Part shown: positions 1 to 11,505 of the stretch, in pieces | How the letters are laid out: each line of letters opens with the position of its first letter | How positions within the stretch are numbered: position 1 is the first letter of the stretch | From: Welwitschia mirabilis | Taxonomy: Eukaryota > Gnetophyta > Gnetopsida > Welwitschiales | NCBI GenBank assembly: GCA_051453625.1 | Contig: JBOZIK010000001.1 | Span: forward strand, 115,185,873 to 115,249,872 | Length of the DNA: 64,000 nucleotides | Reading direction: 5' to 3' | Program-made: the position numbers and the translations under genes | Notes under the pieces: model-generated | Database searches by the model: none | What the model was told of the DNA's origin: nothing | The model's input: the letters and a program-made list of their open reading frames with translations, nothing else

Positions 1-1130
1 TATGGTAACCTAAAACAATACCATTTTCTACCAAAAAAAAAATTATTTTCCCAATTCAAGTGAAGGCCATTAGAAATGTAATAGTCTAAGAAATTCTTTA
101 AATGATCTAAGATTTGTTTAAAAGTTTCATCCATAAAATCTTAATGGAATCCTTAAGAATATCAAAAAAGATACCCATCATAGCATGCTAAAAAGTACTA
201 GAAGCATTATAAAGTGTGAAAGGCATGCATGTAAAAGTAAAAGTATTAAAAGAAGAAGTAAAAGTGGTTTTAGCTTGGTCTTCTTTAGCAATGCAAACCT
301 TATTGTAACCTATACACCCATCAAAGAAACAATAAAAAGCATGATTCTAAATCTTATTAAGAATCTGATCAAGAAAAGGTAAAGAACAATGGTCTTTTTT
401 AGTTACTTCATTTAATTTTCTAAAGTCTATGCACATATGCCATTTCCCACCCTTTTTAGAAACTACCGTCAAGGGGCTAACCCACTATTAGCAATGGAGT
501 AAATGATTTTAGCATTCATATGTAATATGATTTCATCTTTTACAATTTATTTAAGGTCTGGATTGAGTCTACATTGGGGTTGCCTCACATGTTTAGCATT
601 TTCTTTGAGGTAGATTTTATGTTGCATAATGGAAATGGGTATGGCTGTCAAATCATTATGGGACTAAGCAAATGCATTTACCTTAGATTCTAGAAGAGAG
701 ATGAGACTCAATTCTTATTGAGAGGTAAGGTTTTTATTGATAATCAATGATTTTTTTAGGTCACTATTCAGAAAAATGTATTTCAATACACTGTCTAAAG
801 GTTTTAGGTTTAGATTTAAGCTTAGATTTTTGGTTTCTGGAAAATTCTCAGAAGAATAGACTGTCGTCTTAGACTATCATCTTGATGTTAGTAGTAAACA
901 ACTATCCTTAAAACAAGAAATATTAAGTCTGCTAAATTCTCAGACTTCTGCATAGTTGACAGGCTTAGACTCACTACTCTCCAGATTAAAAAACTTAGTT
1001 GTCCAATGGTCAAACTTAAGTTGATCGTTAAGAACATATAGGTAGTCTACTTCTGATTTATCATCAAACAAGATTGGTTTATGAAGCATAGACCATCTTT
1101 CCTTAAGTGAATGATGCTATAAAAACAGAG
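1..1130 (-). pseudogene. Reverse transcriptase region of Ty3/gypsy element A (partial)
   Basis: Read on the minus strand, this stretch shows Ty3/gypsy reverse transcriptase blocks: YCFFDGYIGYNKVCIAKEDQ (family form FLDGYSGYNQI..EDQ.KT, about 240-340), then FTCMPFTLYNASSTF (family MPFGLCNAPATFQ) and IFMDE near 120-135, where the catalytic FxDD box has become FMDE. The rest of pol (RNase H, integrase) and the 3' LTR would lie left of the window. Protease and gag follow in the expected order at higher coordinates. Several frameshifts and stops show it is dead. The part 400-1130 reads as the RT N-terminus and protease-RT linker but is too worn to delimit. Family assignment is firm; the exact edges are not. 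Confidence 0.8.
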
Positions 1131-1140
1131 TTGACCCAAT

Positions 1141-1600
1141 TTATTCCTCCAAACTTAAATTATTACCTAAATCTTTTTCGGCTACATCAAACACTCTTAT
1201 TGAAAATTGTTTATTCCCAAAATGGCATTTCATCAATCCAGTTTTTGTATCTATGATACAGTGGGCTATTGCATAGAAAGCTCTACCTAGAAGTAATGGA
1301 TATCCACTATAGTGCTCAACTTCTAAAAAAACTACATCAATGGGGTAGAAAGCTTCCTTTATCAGAATGACCAAGTCCTTGATCATACCTAATGGTTTCT
1401 TCATATAAGTATCAGCTAACTCCAACATAATACGTGTAGGTTTTACTCTTTCTTCCAAACCAAAATGTTAACAAATGTGTAAGGGCATAATGTTGACATT
1501 AGATCCAATACCTATTAAGACTTTTTGATTTTACGGTTTTCCTGTAAAGTAACACTCATGGTTTCCGACCTTGGATCTTTAAACTTTGAATAATTTTGGC
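1141..1600 (-). pseudogene. Aspartic protease (retropepsin) of element A
   Basis: An open stretch of 105 residues (1141-1458) and its in-frame upstream part read as a Ty3/gypsy retropepsin. The active-site region is IGIGSNVNIMPLHIC, where the family has IDLGASVN, so the catalytic DTG/DLG is degraded. The C-terminal part holds the typical ..YPLLLGRAFYAIAHCIID.. block (family LGRPFLATARALID). Two other copies of this protease occur in element B2 (22353-22775 and 24056-24610), with near-identical ELADT..KKP and YPLLLGRAF blocks. The order RT, protease, gag at ascending coordinates fixes the element on the minus strand. Non-functional. Confidence 0.85.
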
Positions 1601-3369
1601 ACACCAGATTGCTAGTGGATTGAGTTAGAAAGTCTTTAATAGGAATGGTTTATTTTTATTTTCTTCTTATTAAGTATTTCCAGAGATTAGAATATCTTGG
1701 GTTTTTTTGCAAAAGTTTCAAAATGGTAAGTTAATGCTTATATTTTGCATTAAGGCTTTCAAATGATCATTAAAGATGGATTTTGCATTAAACCTATTAA
1801 TTCATGAGGTAGCAAATTGCTTTTGTGAAGGATCTTTCTTTTTTTTACTTAATGAAGAAAAGAAGGAATGGTTTTCTAAGATTTTATGCCCTCTTCCTCA
1901 TCATTCTTGTCATTTTATGATGTTGAAGCCTCATGAATAGGAGGAATTATGTCATTTTCACTTATTTTCATCACCTTACAATCTTTTCTTAATTCCTTAG
2001 AATTCAATAAAGGTTGAGTGTTAAAAGATCCTTATGGTATTTGGTTAGCAAGCATAGTTTTGTTGTAGAATGCTCACAAAGTTTTCTATGTTTTTCTTTG
2101 TATTTTCTTATGTTTTTTTCAACTCCTCAATGGAATTGCTAAGAGGATCACTATGGTTTTGGGAGTTAGATGGGATTTACAAGTTATTTGAGTTGTTGGA
2201 TTAAAAGTTTGAGTTCTCAAATCTATTTCTTAAAGGTTGACAGTTAGGATGGTGTGTTTGAAAATTTCTAGAGTTTGGTTGTTCACTCATTTTTTGTTGA
2301 AAGTTATTATGATTTGGGACTTATCTTTGTTTGTGATTTTGATTATAGTTTGAAGGTCTTCGATTAAAGGCATAAACTTTCTCATATATTTTCTATTTAT
2401 ATGTAGAAATCAAGGGACAATCTTTTATGACATGGTAGTTATCTTCACACAAATCATAAGTCAGAACTATAACTTCACTCTTCTCGATTTCCACTTTAGC
2501 ATCAAGGATCATTTGAGTGTATTTATTTAAGGTAGAGATGAAATTTTAATAATGGTAGTTGATTTATTTTTACTTATTATTTCATTCTTCTTATGTTTTA
2601 CCTCTTTTAAATCTTTAATGATTTTATCTATAGTTCAATTTTCTCTAGGTGAGGGTTTAGGCCATGTTTGACTCAGTTCCACCAAATCTTACAATACTTT
2701 TCAAGCATCATCTAGGATTTGATTTAATAACTTTCCTCCATAAGAATAATCTATAAGTTTCTTTGTATGACTGTTTAATCTATTGTAAAAATAGTCAACT
2801 ATTTCTACTTATGAAAAGGCATCTATAGGATTCAAATGTAAAGCAAAAAAGAAACTCTTATAGACTGAGGCATAATCTTCATTAGACATTTCTTGAAAGT
2901 TGGTGACTTTTTTCTTATGCTTCTGGATGGTGCTTTCATTCATGAATCTCTTAATGAAATCTTTTTAAACTTGGCTCCAAAATTTTAGACTTTTGTGGGG
3001 AATCATTCTAAGCCATAGTTTTGCTTTATCTCTCAAAGTAATAGGAAAGATGGCCATGTAGGATCTAGCACTTATATGTTTTTTACCATTTTTAGAAGTA
3101 AGAACAAGTTGTTCTATATTGGCAATGTGTTGTAAAGAATCTTCTTTGGGTTCTCTATTAAAGGTATGATAAGCATTTAGGTTATAGAATTCTACATCAT
3201 CACTGAGAGGTAAGTTAAAAGGAGTTTGGATTTCATATTTTTTCTTGACTATAAAATCTGTAAGAGTGACATGGATATTGGTATGGGAAGGAGTGGTAGT
3301 AGGGGTTCTAATAACAAGGGGCGGATTTGGTGAGATAAGTTTTTTGAATTGAGATAGACATGGTAGCAA
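1601..3369 (-). pseudogene. Gag of Ty3/gypsy element A
   Basis: The best open piece is 2965-3369 (134 residues), the N-terminal half of a retrotransposon gag. It includes FPITLRDKAKLWLRMIPH, matching the LRDKAK.WL..LP block of the Pfam Retrotrans_gag family. Further along, near 2690-2760, the frame gives the family's 'GG.LLN...DDA..LVEL' block. Near 2405-2455 lies a worn zinc knuckle, YDLCEDNYHVIKDCP (C-x2-C-x4-H-x4-C with the first Cys changed to Tyr). The 1601-2400 part is the gag-protease linker and is full of stops. The same region in B2 is split by a transposon. Dead copy. Confidence 0.8.
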
Positions 3370-3990
3370 AATCAGACTTTACAAAATAAAAGTGGAAATT
3401 GCAGGAATTTCAAAATCTTGCATACCTTTGCTATTTTTACCTATTTTAATTTTTAAATTTATCAAATATTATTTGATATTTTTAGCAATTAACAACCGCT
3501 CTCTTTGGTATTTTTCTTTTTTAATAGACTTAACCATTCATGCTCAGTCTCAGATGTGCAGAGTGCCATTATTGTTGTCATTCAGATGATATTCTGGATA
3601 ATAGAAATACAAAAATCACAAGAAAGGAAAAAGTAGTAAATAGAAATGAAAGATTGACTCTAACAGAAAATTCAAAAAATAGACTATCATCCACCTAAGT
3701 CATTTAGATAATCAAGGGAACGATGGGACAAAACCCTAAAAATTTAATAGAAACTAAAACAGAAAACTCACAGCATAGAGGTTGTCATTGTCATGCATCA
3801 TCTGGATGATGAAATATTCAATGAACTTTTATTGTAGAATGGAAAAACAAACTTTGATTTGAAAAACAAAAAACTGACTCTATAAAAAATGGAAACCTAT
3901 ACTACTGCAAATACTGATGCACCACTTCTGCAGTAAGCATCTAAACTGAAATACTTACTGAAGTAATGATAACTCTCGAACTCCAAGAAG
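3370..3990 (-). other. 5' leader of element A
   Basis: Untranslated region between the gag start and the primer site. I see no coding potential here (an open stretch at 3392-3589 on the plus strand has no recognisable content). It holds three copies of the palindrome module described under findings, and it aligns with the leader of B2 (about 37235-37725). Confidence 0.6.
3571..3810 (-). repeat. Three palindrome modules in the leader of element A
   Basis: Copies at 3571-3603, 3682-3729 and 3781-3810. Each centres on a TCAT-x-x-x-ATGA type core (for example TCATCTGGATGATG in the third) and two have partial outer arms. They occupy the same positions as the three copies in the B2 leader. Confidence 0.6.
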
Positions 3991-4011
3991 CCTTCCTCAG
4001 TAATGATACCA
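3991..4011 (-). other. Worn primer-binding site of element A
   Basis: The stretch aligns with the better-preserved site at 37727-37747 in B2, which resembles the complement of a TGGCGCCGTTGCCGGGG-type site (tRNA-Asp type used by Athila/Tat-like elements). It ends a few bases before the LTR edge. Confidence 0.45.
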
Positions 4012-4014
4012 AGA

Positions 4015-5095
4015 TGCTGCTGTGCATATTTATGCAATATTTATGTCTTAAGTAGAATTCTATTAATCACAAATAATAATGCACAAACACAACACACTAA
4101 TATAGATGGGAGTTGATTCGAATGTCATAATCCATCAAAGGCTAAATTAGAAAATAAGAGAGTTCCTTTCAAAAGAGAAATACTGGTATCCTAATCTACA
4201 GAAATAACTTGTAATGCATGAAAATAAAATAAAATACACTTATAAAAAGCTAATCTAGAAAAAGAAAGCAACAATGCACTTAATCTAAACTAAACCAAAT
4301 ACNNNNNNNNNNTAACCTATATCATAAGAGAAACTATCACTGGATTTTAAGCAACATAAGCTATAAGGAAGAGAAACATTTACACATTGAAGCATAAAAA
4401 GAAAATATTTTTGTATTAGGAATCAAAGTGCATCCGTGTTACAAACTAGCCACATCTCAATGGAGGAAACGCCACCCAACACTAAGGAAACATCTCTTTG
4501 AAACTACAAGATGAATCTCCAAACCTTTGATCTTTTGTCACTAGGATTTCAAGTGCAAATGAAGACTAGTAAGAGTCAAGGGGGAGATATCTATTTATTG
4601 ATTAAAGACATAAAACAACATAGATAGAAAGGTGCAAGTAAACTTTAACGACCGCACAAATAAGAAACAAAAATACAAGTGGCAAAAGTTTGGTGAATGT
4701 TTAGTATAAATGTTATAATAGTGTCATTCAGCTAGTTATCTAGATGATAGAGGAGACGATGCCACCTCATAATCAATCCACATTAGTTACCAGTTAGACC
4801 TTAGTTAGCATCCAGTTGACATGGTCATCTATATTGTCATTCGGACAATGAGGTAGATGATGGACTTCAATAATTCTTTAGTCATTGCATTAGCCTTAAT
4901 GTTTGTAGGAAGTTATCATCTGAAATATAAAGTATTCATATTTGTTCAGAATACTTGTGAATTATCATGGAGGTTGCATATTTTCATCTTTTTCATCATA
5001 GCTCTCCACTATCACAAAAACCAAGTATTTATCTATCTATTTACCTGTAAAACAACTCTAAATACCCTATTAAGTATGTGTAAGTTGGCAATGCA
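4015..5095 (-). repeat. 5' LTR of element A
   Basis: About 1.08 kb, beginning TGCTGCTGTGCATATTTATG and ending GGCAATGCA. It aligns over its length with three other LTR copies: 11506-12587, 18074-19156 and 37752-38980. All share the internal block CACAACACACTA..AT..A.GGGAGT and two palindrome modules, here at 4721-4760 and 4823-4860. A 10-base N run sits at 4303-4312. An 80-residue open frame inside the LTR (4857-5099) is chance. The LTR stops five bases before the LTR of element P. Confidence 0.75.
4721..4860 (-). repeat. Two palindrome modules in the LTR of element A
   Basis: Copies at 4721-4760 (outer arms GTGTCATTC and GAGACGAT around TTATCTAGATGATAG) and 4823-4860 (TTGTCATTCGGACAATGA). 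They match in position the pairs in the other three LTRs of the family. Confidence 0.65.
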
Positions 5096-5100
5096 ATAGA

Positions 5101-5996
5101 TGGTATTTGATATTTTTCTTTAGTATTTAGGTTAATATACTAGTTAGTTAATAGGTTAGTTAGTTAGCATGTTAGTAGGTTAGTGTGTATATATATATAT
5201 TCTCATTATGTTGCAGGTACAAAATACCATTGGACATGAGGGCAAGGGAGAAGGTCAAGGTGATAAAAATACAGTAGTAACTCTAACCATAAACCTATTT
5301 TTTAGGAGTAAAGAGGGGACATAATAAAACAGAAAGGGATAAAGGGTATAAGAAGGAGATCAATATGGATAGTAGGGATCTTTTAGCAAAAAGGCTCTAG
5401 AAATAGAACTAAGTAAGAGGTCAAAGAGATGCTCTAGATATCCTAAAAATGACATTGTAGCATCTCTAATGCTCTAATGTTACCTGCAAAGAAAAACACA
5501 AACTTATCAGTACATTTCTGTGTAATGTTCTAGTATTTTAATATAAAGCTAAAAATCTAATGTTTTTGAGAAGAATTATGAACTTGTTTTACTACTTAAA
5601 AAAAGTAATATCCTCTTTTAATTTCTCCTGTTTATGTAGCTAAACATGAATTAGGATAATTATCAATAATTAAAAACAAGTATTATTTAGCATTTAGTGA
5701 TACTTCTATTGTGTTTTTCCATTTTCTTCATTCCCCATAAGGTAATATATGTATATAGCAAACTTATCAATTATCAACCTAACTAGTTCAAGTAACTATA
5801 TCATGAGTTTATTTTAATGATGCATTTTGGACTAAATGGTTAAAGTGTTAGTGGTTTCAACTAGTTTTTTAGTAAATCTTAAATTTTTATTTAATGGTGT
5901 AAGCTTATTTCAGGTTAACAACATCATAGTTTTCTACATTTTTTAGCATAGTTTCATGGTATTTTTGTATTTATTTTATAATATAAGCTTTCATCA
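5101..5996 (+). repeat. 5' LTR of element P
   Basis: Starts TGGTATTTGATATTTTTC and ends near CTTTCATCA. It aligns with 16280-17114 throughout, sharing for instance GGTACAAAATACCATT, CCATAAACCTATT and AGGGTATAAGAAGGA. Relative to the 3' copy it carries an extra run of GTTAGTTA-like units at about 5126-5185. Confidence 0.8.
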
Positions 5997-5999
5997 TTT

Positions 6000-7500
6000 T
6001 GATGCTGGAAGAAGGGCTATCCTAAAGTCAACAAATAGAGATGAAGAAGTATATGATCGAACAATACAATCAAGGAAAATGACAAGGTGAGAGAGGTAGG
6101 TTTGTTAGAAACCATAACAAATATGGTTTCTATGAGTAGACTGGAAGTAGAATTAAAATAAAAATAGGAGAGGGAAATTTTATTATACATGAAACCAATG
6201 TAGAAAAGACTATGAAGGAACAAATATTTCATAAATTAATGAGTGAAATAGAAGAGTGATTGCTTACTCTTCTGAAATCACTTATAACTTAAGGAAAATT
6301 TCCCAAATAGAGAAGATAAATAAACTTGAAAAGAAATTTGTAGCAGGATGCTATTAGAAAGGTGATGGAGATTTAAGACATTTGAATTATAAAACTCATT
6401 AGCTAAAAGATTTAAGTCCTATTAATTCTATAAACTTAGAGTACCCAAAAAAAGTGAGAATTATAAATATAACATCAATATCCACTTTTAATAGTAAGAA
6501 ATTAGAAGAACCTCTATTGCATTTAGGTTTATTTGATGCCTTATGCAAAGTAGATTATCTTAATTCAGATCTAATTTTCTAAGGTATTATCCTCTTTTTT
6601 TTTAATAAAGGGAATGCTTAGTTATGGTATCATAGAAATCTTAGTCATGCTTTTAGTTCATGGGGAATTCTTAGAATACTTGCTTGGCTAAATTTCAACC
6701 CAAAAGGATACTTGAAGATTTAAGGAAAAACATTTTGAATATTAAACAAAAAAGATAATGAAAGGTTTGATGAATTCATAGAGAGATATAATATATTATT
6801 AGATAAATATCCTAACCATGAAATTGCAGTTAGAGAATGAGTTAGAGCTTTACTTAAAGAATTATAGAGTCAAACTTTAAAAGAATTAGACTTACTATGT
6901 AGAGGAAGTATTAAGACAAAGAATGTTCAAGAGGTAGGAGAAGCTATTACTTACTTTTATAGCATGAATTAAGGATGGAGACAAGAGAGTGAAAAAAAGA
7001 AAAGAGTAAATGAAGTATTACCATAGTAATAGATGATAGTATGTATACCTAAAATCATATTAGTCTTATGGAAGAAGTGGCTTAAAAAGTGACTAATAGT
7101 ATGGTGGAAAAATTTGATCAGGTAGTTATATAACATCTTAAAGAGGAATAAGGACCTATGTGTGAACATTGTCAAGAATATAATCATGAAAGAGTAGAAT
7201 GTCCCCAGATGTAGGAATTTGTTCATTGATTAGATATTAGTAGAGTAGATTTAAACATAGGAAATCAACCTCAAGCAAGATAACAACCATATCCTTACTA
7301 AAGTAGAAAATGGTAAGGTAAGCTAAAAAAGCCTTCACAAAAGTATGTAAATTCTAAAAGGCAAGATAATATGATTATTATAGAAATTAAAGAAACAAAG
7401 ATTTAAAAGACATAAAAGAAAAATCAAAGGCATAGAAGAAAGAAGGAAAAATTCTTGCTCAACCTCAATCAAATCCAAAGAAAGAGAAAAGTAAAGAAGT
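6000..7500 (+). pseudogene. Gag of element P with CCHC zinc knuckle
   Basis: From about 6610 the plus strand reads a gag core with several stops: ..HAFSSWGILRILAWLNFNP.., then NERFDEFIERYNILLDKYPN, then LKELDLLCRGSIKTKNVQEV and EAITYFYSMN, matching the RF..F..R...L....P and K...EA..LIE blocks of Athila/Tat gag. A complete zinc knuckle CEHCQEYNHERVEC (C-x2-C-x4-H-x4-C) is encoded at 7161-7202. A basic Lys-rich stretch follows to about 7500. 6000-6600 should be the gag N-terminus but I cannot recognise it. Broken by in-frame stops and frameshifts. Confidence 0.75.
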
Positions 7501-7522
7501 AACTACCAGATCTAGAAAACAA

Positions 7523-8262
7523 ATGGTGATAGATGAAGATCAAGAAAAGAAAAGAAATTTAAATAGACCTTTAGTTGATAAAAAAATAAATACATGGAAG
7601 GAAGNNNNNNNNNNGGTTGATGCATTAGCAGATTCTCTACCTCTTCTAATGAAAAGTAAACAAATAGAATATCTAAAAATTGAACAGTACATAGAATATT
7701 TGACAAAAGTTTTAGAAAATACAATAATATCATTACCTATTTTAAAAGTGCTAAAAGATGTACCTATCTATTGAAAGCAAATGAATAGTATGTTCTTAAA
7801 ACAAAGAAACAAAAAGGAAAGTAAGAAAGGAAAACAAATTGACATGATTAGGAAAGATCGAGTTTCTTGGACTTCCACTTATGTTCTTCAAAATAAACAA
7901 AATGAAAAGTATAGTGACCAAGGAACACCTATAATAGACATACAAATTGATGGAAAACTCAAAGTAAAAGCACTAGTGGATTTAGAATCAAGTGTTAATA
8001 TGACAACATATGAGAATTATGAGGAATTGGGAATGCGAAAATTGATATCTTACCAAGGAAAAGTATACCTAGAAGATGGTTTGTTAGTAACACTAGAAGA
8101 ATTTATGATGGATATATCCATTGAACTTTAGTAATTTGTCTACTCGATAGATTCTTTAGTAATGAAGACTCAAGGAGATACCCATGTAGTAATTTTAAGA
8201 AGACCTTAGATAAGTACTGCAGATGCTATTATTTATTCTAGAAAAGAGATAATAGAAATTAT
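7523..8262 (+). pseudogene. Gag C-terminus and aspartic protease of element P
   Basis: Two open pieces, 7523-7774 (split by a 10-base N run at 7605-7614) and 7781-8131, form the gag-protease linker and protease. The protease part reads GTPIIDIQIDGKLKVKALVD followed by LESSVNMTTYENYEELGM, where the family has ALIDLGASIN; the catalytic Asp is present but the following residues are changed (D-L-E). After a stop the typical end QGDTHVVILRRP (family GDTHVVLGRPFLAT) follows at about 8165-8205. The long open reading through 7781-8131 makes this the best-preserved coding piece of P. Confidence 0.8.
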
Positions 8263-8689
8263 TTTAAAAGGACTCAATAAAGAGATCAAGTTATCTTATG
8301 TAATGGTTGTAGAGGAGATGGTGCATAATATATAAGATAAAACTAATGCAATTCTAACACAAGAGGTTAGTATGATGTTAAATAAGTAAACTAAAGGAAA
8401 GTATAAATAAGAAAGTGTGATGTTGCAAGATATAGAAAAACCTCCAATTAAGGAAGGATCAGAGTATATTGAAGTAGACCAAATAGATCTTTGATTATAA
8501 ATGGTTCTTTAACTCATTTTCAGAAAAGAAAGATTAAAAGAATGATGATCTAAACAAAAGTAGCTTTTGCTTAGGATCATACTGATATTAAGAGAATAGA
8601 TCTAAAATTATGTTAATATAGAATTTATTTGGATACTTATATTAAATCAAGTAGATAGCCAGAAAGAAGATGTAATCTATATATGTAGT

Positions 8690-9905
8690 AAATAATTAAA
8701 TAAAAAATTTTTAAACTCTTGGATGTTGGATTCATCTATCCTATATCCAATTTAGAATGATAAGTTCTATTATAGTAGTACCAAAGAAAGGAAATAAATG
8801 GAAAGTATGTATAGATTTTTGAATGTTGAATACAACAACGTATAAAGATCATTTTCCTCTTCCATTTATAGATCAATTTTTAGAAAGATTATTTGGGCAT
8901 TAGTACTATAGAATTCTTAATGGATATAGTAGATATAATTAGGTTTTAATAGCTTTGGAGGATTAAGACAAGACAAATTTCACTTATCATTAGAGTACTT
9001 ATGCTTATAAAGTATTACCATTTGATTATGTAATACCCTTACTACCTTTCAAAGGTTAGTAAATAGTATTTTTTTAAGAAGATCTGTTGAAGTATTTATA
9101 AATGATTTTTCAACTTTTGGAAATAATTTTTATGAGTCACTTGATAGATTGAAAAGAATTTTACAAAGCTGTAAAGAGAAGCATTTAAAACTTAGCTAGT
9201 CAAAAAGTCATCTTATGATAATAGAAGGCATAGTTTTGGAACATAAAATATCTCAAAAAGGGACCGAGACTAATGAATAATAAATTAAAGTTATAAAAAA
9301 TATTTTAGCCCCAACCAAACTAAAAGAATTAAGATTTTTATTAGGACATGTTGAATATTATAGAAGATTCATATCTAACTTTAGTAAAATTGCTAGACCT
9401 CTGAGTAACCCTTTACAAAAGTATGTGGAATATAATTGTGATGAAGGTCAAAGTTCTTATCAAACCTTAAAAGATTAACCTTTTCAACACCTATTTTATA
9501 GGAACCTAATTAGACAGGACCATTCCGATTGATGTAGTCATGCTATGGGAGTCATTTTTAGGTAAAAATATGAAAATAATAAATCATATGCTATTGCTTA
9601 TATTAGTAAGAACTTTAAACTAGCTTAATAAAATTACATACTAAATGAGAAAGAGTAGTTAGTAGTAGTGATGATATTGAAAAAATTTTAATATTATATT
9701 TTAAGTTATGAAGTAGAAGATTATATAGACCATCATGCTATTAGATTTTTATTAAATAAAAAAGAGGCTAATTCAAGAATTATGAGATGAATATTATTAA
9801 TGCAAGAATTTGGCTTAAAAATTATTGATAAAAGAGGGACAAAAAATGCAATAGCAGGTTATCTCTCAAGATTAGAATTTTTAGATGAAGAATAAATAAA
9901 TATAA
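8690..9905 (+). pseudogene. Reverse transcriptase and RNase H of element P
   Basis: RT blocks in order: SIIVVPKKGNKWKVCIDF (about 8762-8820), YKDHFPLPFIDQFLERLFGH, YYRILNGYSRYN (8908-8940; family YYCFLDGYSGYNQI), VLPFDYVIP (MPFGLCNAP) and EVFINDFSTFG (about 9089-9120; catalytic FxDD changed to FIND). The thumb/connection follows with LRFLLGHVEYYRRFISNFSK. RNase H shows SHAMGVIFR, SYAIAYISKNF and, at the end, IDKRGTKNAIAGYLSRLEF (family DRKG..NVVADHLSRL) to about 9880. Stops replace Gln in several places (H*YY, YN*V, ED*DK). Typical pol order; dead. Confidence 0.85.
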
Positions 9906-9949
9906 GAGATGAATTTTGAGATGAACATCTTTTTCAAATAAAAAGTAAT

Positions 9950-11225
9950 TCATGGCATGCTAACATAGAAGATTTTATTGTAAGTAAGAAATTACTATCT
10001 TTTATGAATTATTATGAAATAAAAAGATTGTTAAGAGAATCTAGAGACTACATATGACATGATGAAATGTTCTTTAAAAAATATAAAGATAATGTTATTT
10101 AAATATGTGTGGAAGAAAAGTGAAAGAAAAAAATTCTAAAGGGACCTCACAAAGGATAAGGAGAAGAATATTATGGTGCAAAAAGAAGGGGAATATTCAT
10201 ATGGGATATTATTCGCCTACAATATTCAAAGATTTAAATGCTTATATCCAGAGTTGTAATAAGTGTCAAAGAGAGAGAACATTTAACTAGAAATTAGAAA
10301 TGCCACAATAATAAATTCAATCAATTAAAATTTTTGATGTTTAAGAAATAGATTTCATTGAACTTATAAACCCTTCCTCTTATGGAAAAAAGTATATTTT
10401 GATCTACATTAATTATTTTACTAAGCGGGCCAAGGCTGAGGCTGTATCTCATTGTTCTTTCCAAATTGTATCTAACTTTTTCTTTAGGAATATTATCTAT
10501 CAGCTTGGAGCTTTTTAAAGTCTTATATTTGATAGAGGGACTCATTTTACTAGTGAAATTTTCAATAAACTCTTAACTAACCATAGAATCCATCATAAAC
10601 TCTCAATTTTCTATCATCCTTAATCTAATGACCAAGCTAAAGTAACTAATAGAGAAATTAATAAAATAGTAACAAAATTCATAAATAATAAGAAAATAGA
10701 TTCGACTGAAAAATTAAATAAAGCTTTATGGACTTACAGAGTAACTTGGAAACATAGCACAAGATTTAAACCCTATGAATTGGCCTATGAAAGAAGAACT
10801 ATTTTGCCAATTGAATTTAGAATAAAAACCTTTAAATTAGCTAAAGAGTTAAAGTTAATTTGGATACAACTCAAGAACAATAGATAGAAAACATGAATAT
10901 TTTAGATGAAAACAAAAAATAAGCTCTTTTACATAATGAACTTATACAACATAAAGCTAAAATATATCATGATAATAAAATAAGAAAAACCAATTTTAAT
11001 GTAGAAGATTCTATACTAATCTATGATCCTAAAAAGATCCATATAAAACAAAAATATGAATAAAATTAGCTAGGATCTTATACCGTGATGAAAATTTTAG
11101 AAAATGGAACCATATAGGTATAAGATCCTAATGAAGAGATAACCTATCAAGTAAATGGGTAGAAAATAAAAATGTATTATGATTATAAATCTTTGCTTCA
11201 TTATCTAGAAAACCCTAACAGGGTA
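9950..11225 (+). pseudogene. Integrase of element P
   Basis: HHCC zinc-binding part: HMGYYSPTIFKDLNAYIQSC then NKCQRERTFN at about 10198-10290. Core: EIDFIELINPSSYGKKYILI and FTKRAKAEAVS (first catalytic Asp present), then IFDRGTHFTSEIFNKLL (second Asp present, about 10530-10575) and TNREINKIVTKF (catalytic Glu region, about 10650). Then LWTYRVTWKHSTRFKPYELA (family AYRT..KT.IG.SPY.LVYG). C-terminus at 10990-11225: EDSILIYDPKKI and DPNEEITYQVNG, without a chromodomain. Mostly one frame with stops and a few frameshifts. An open antisense stretch at 10321-10545 is its shadow. Confidence 0.85.
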
Positions 11226-11505
11226 GAAAAAATACTTTCATTCTACTTATAAAATAAAAATTTTTAGACTAGATAATAAAAGATGTGTCATTTCTTTAAG
11301 GTTTATTTAAGATATTAATTTATTAAGTTGATTAACATAAATCTAATGATTCTAAAATAATAAGCTAACTTGGTAAGTCTTCAATAAGAGATAATGCATT
11401 ATCCTTATAAGAAGACTGAGAAGATACAATCCATCACATGATAGAATATATTCTGATATATATGTGTATATATGTATATATAAAACACAATGTTACATTA
11501 CAAGT
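11226..11505 (+). other. Element P sequence after integrase, up to the B1 insertion
   Basis: AT-rich, no coding signal. It contains a short TATATGTATATATG run at about 11455-11482. It ends where the LTR of B1 begins. Confidence 0.5.

Noticed and set aside
4857-5099. 80-residue plus-strand frame with hydrophobic stretches
   Set aside because: Lies inside an LTR that aligns with three other LTR copies; not conserved as a frame.
10321-10545. Minus-strand open frame
   Set aside because: Antisense shadow of the integrase core of element P, which has clear motifs on the plus strand.
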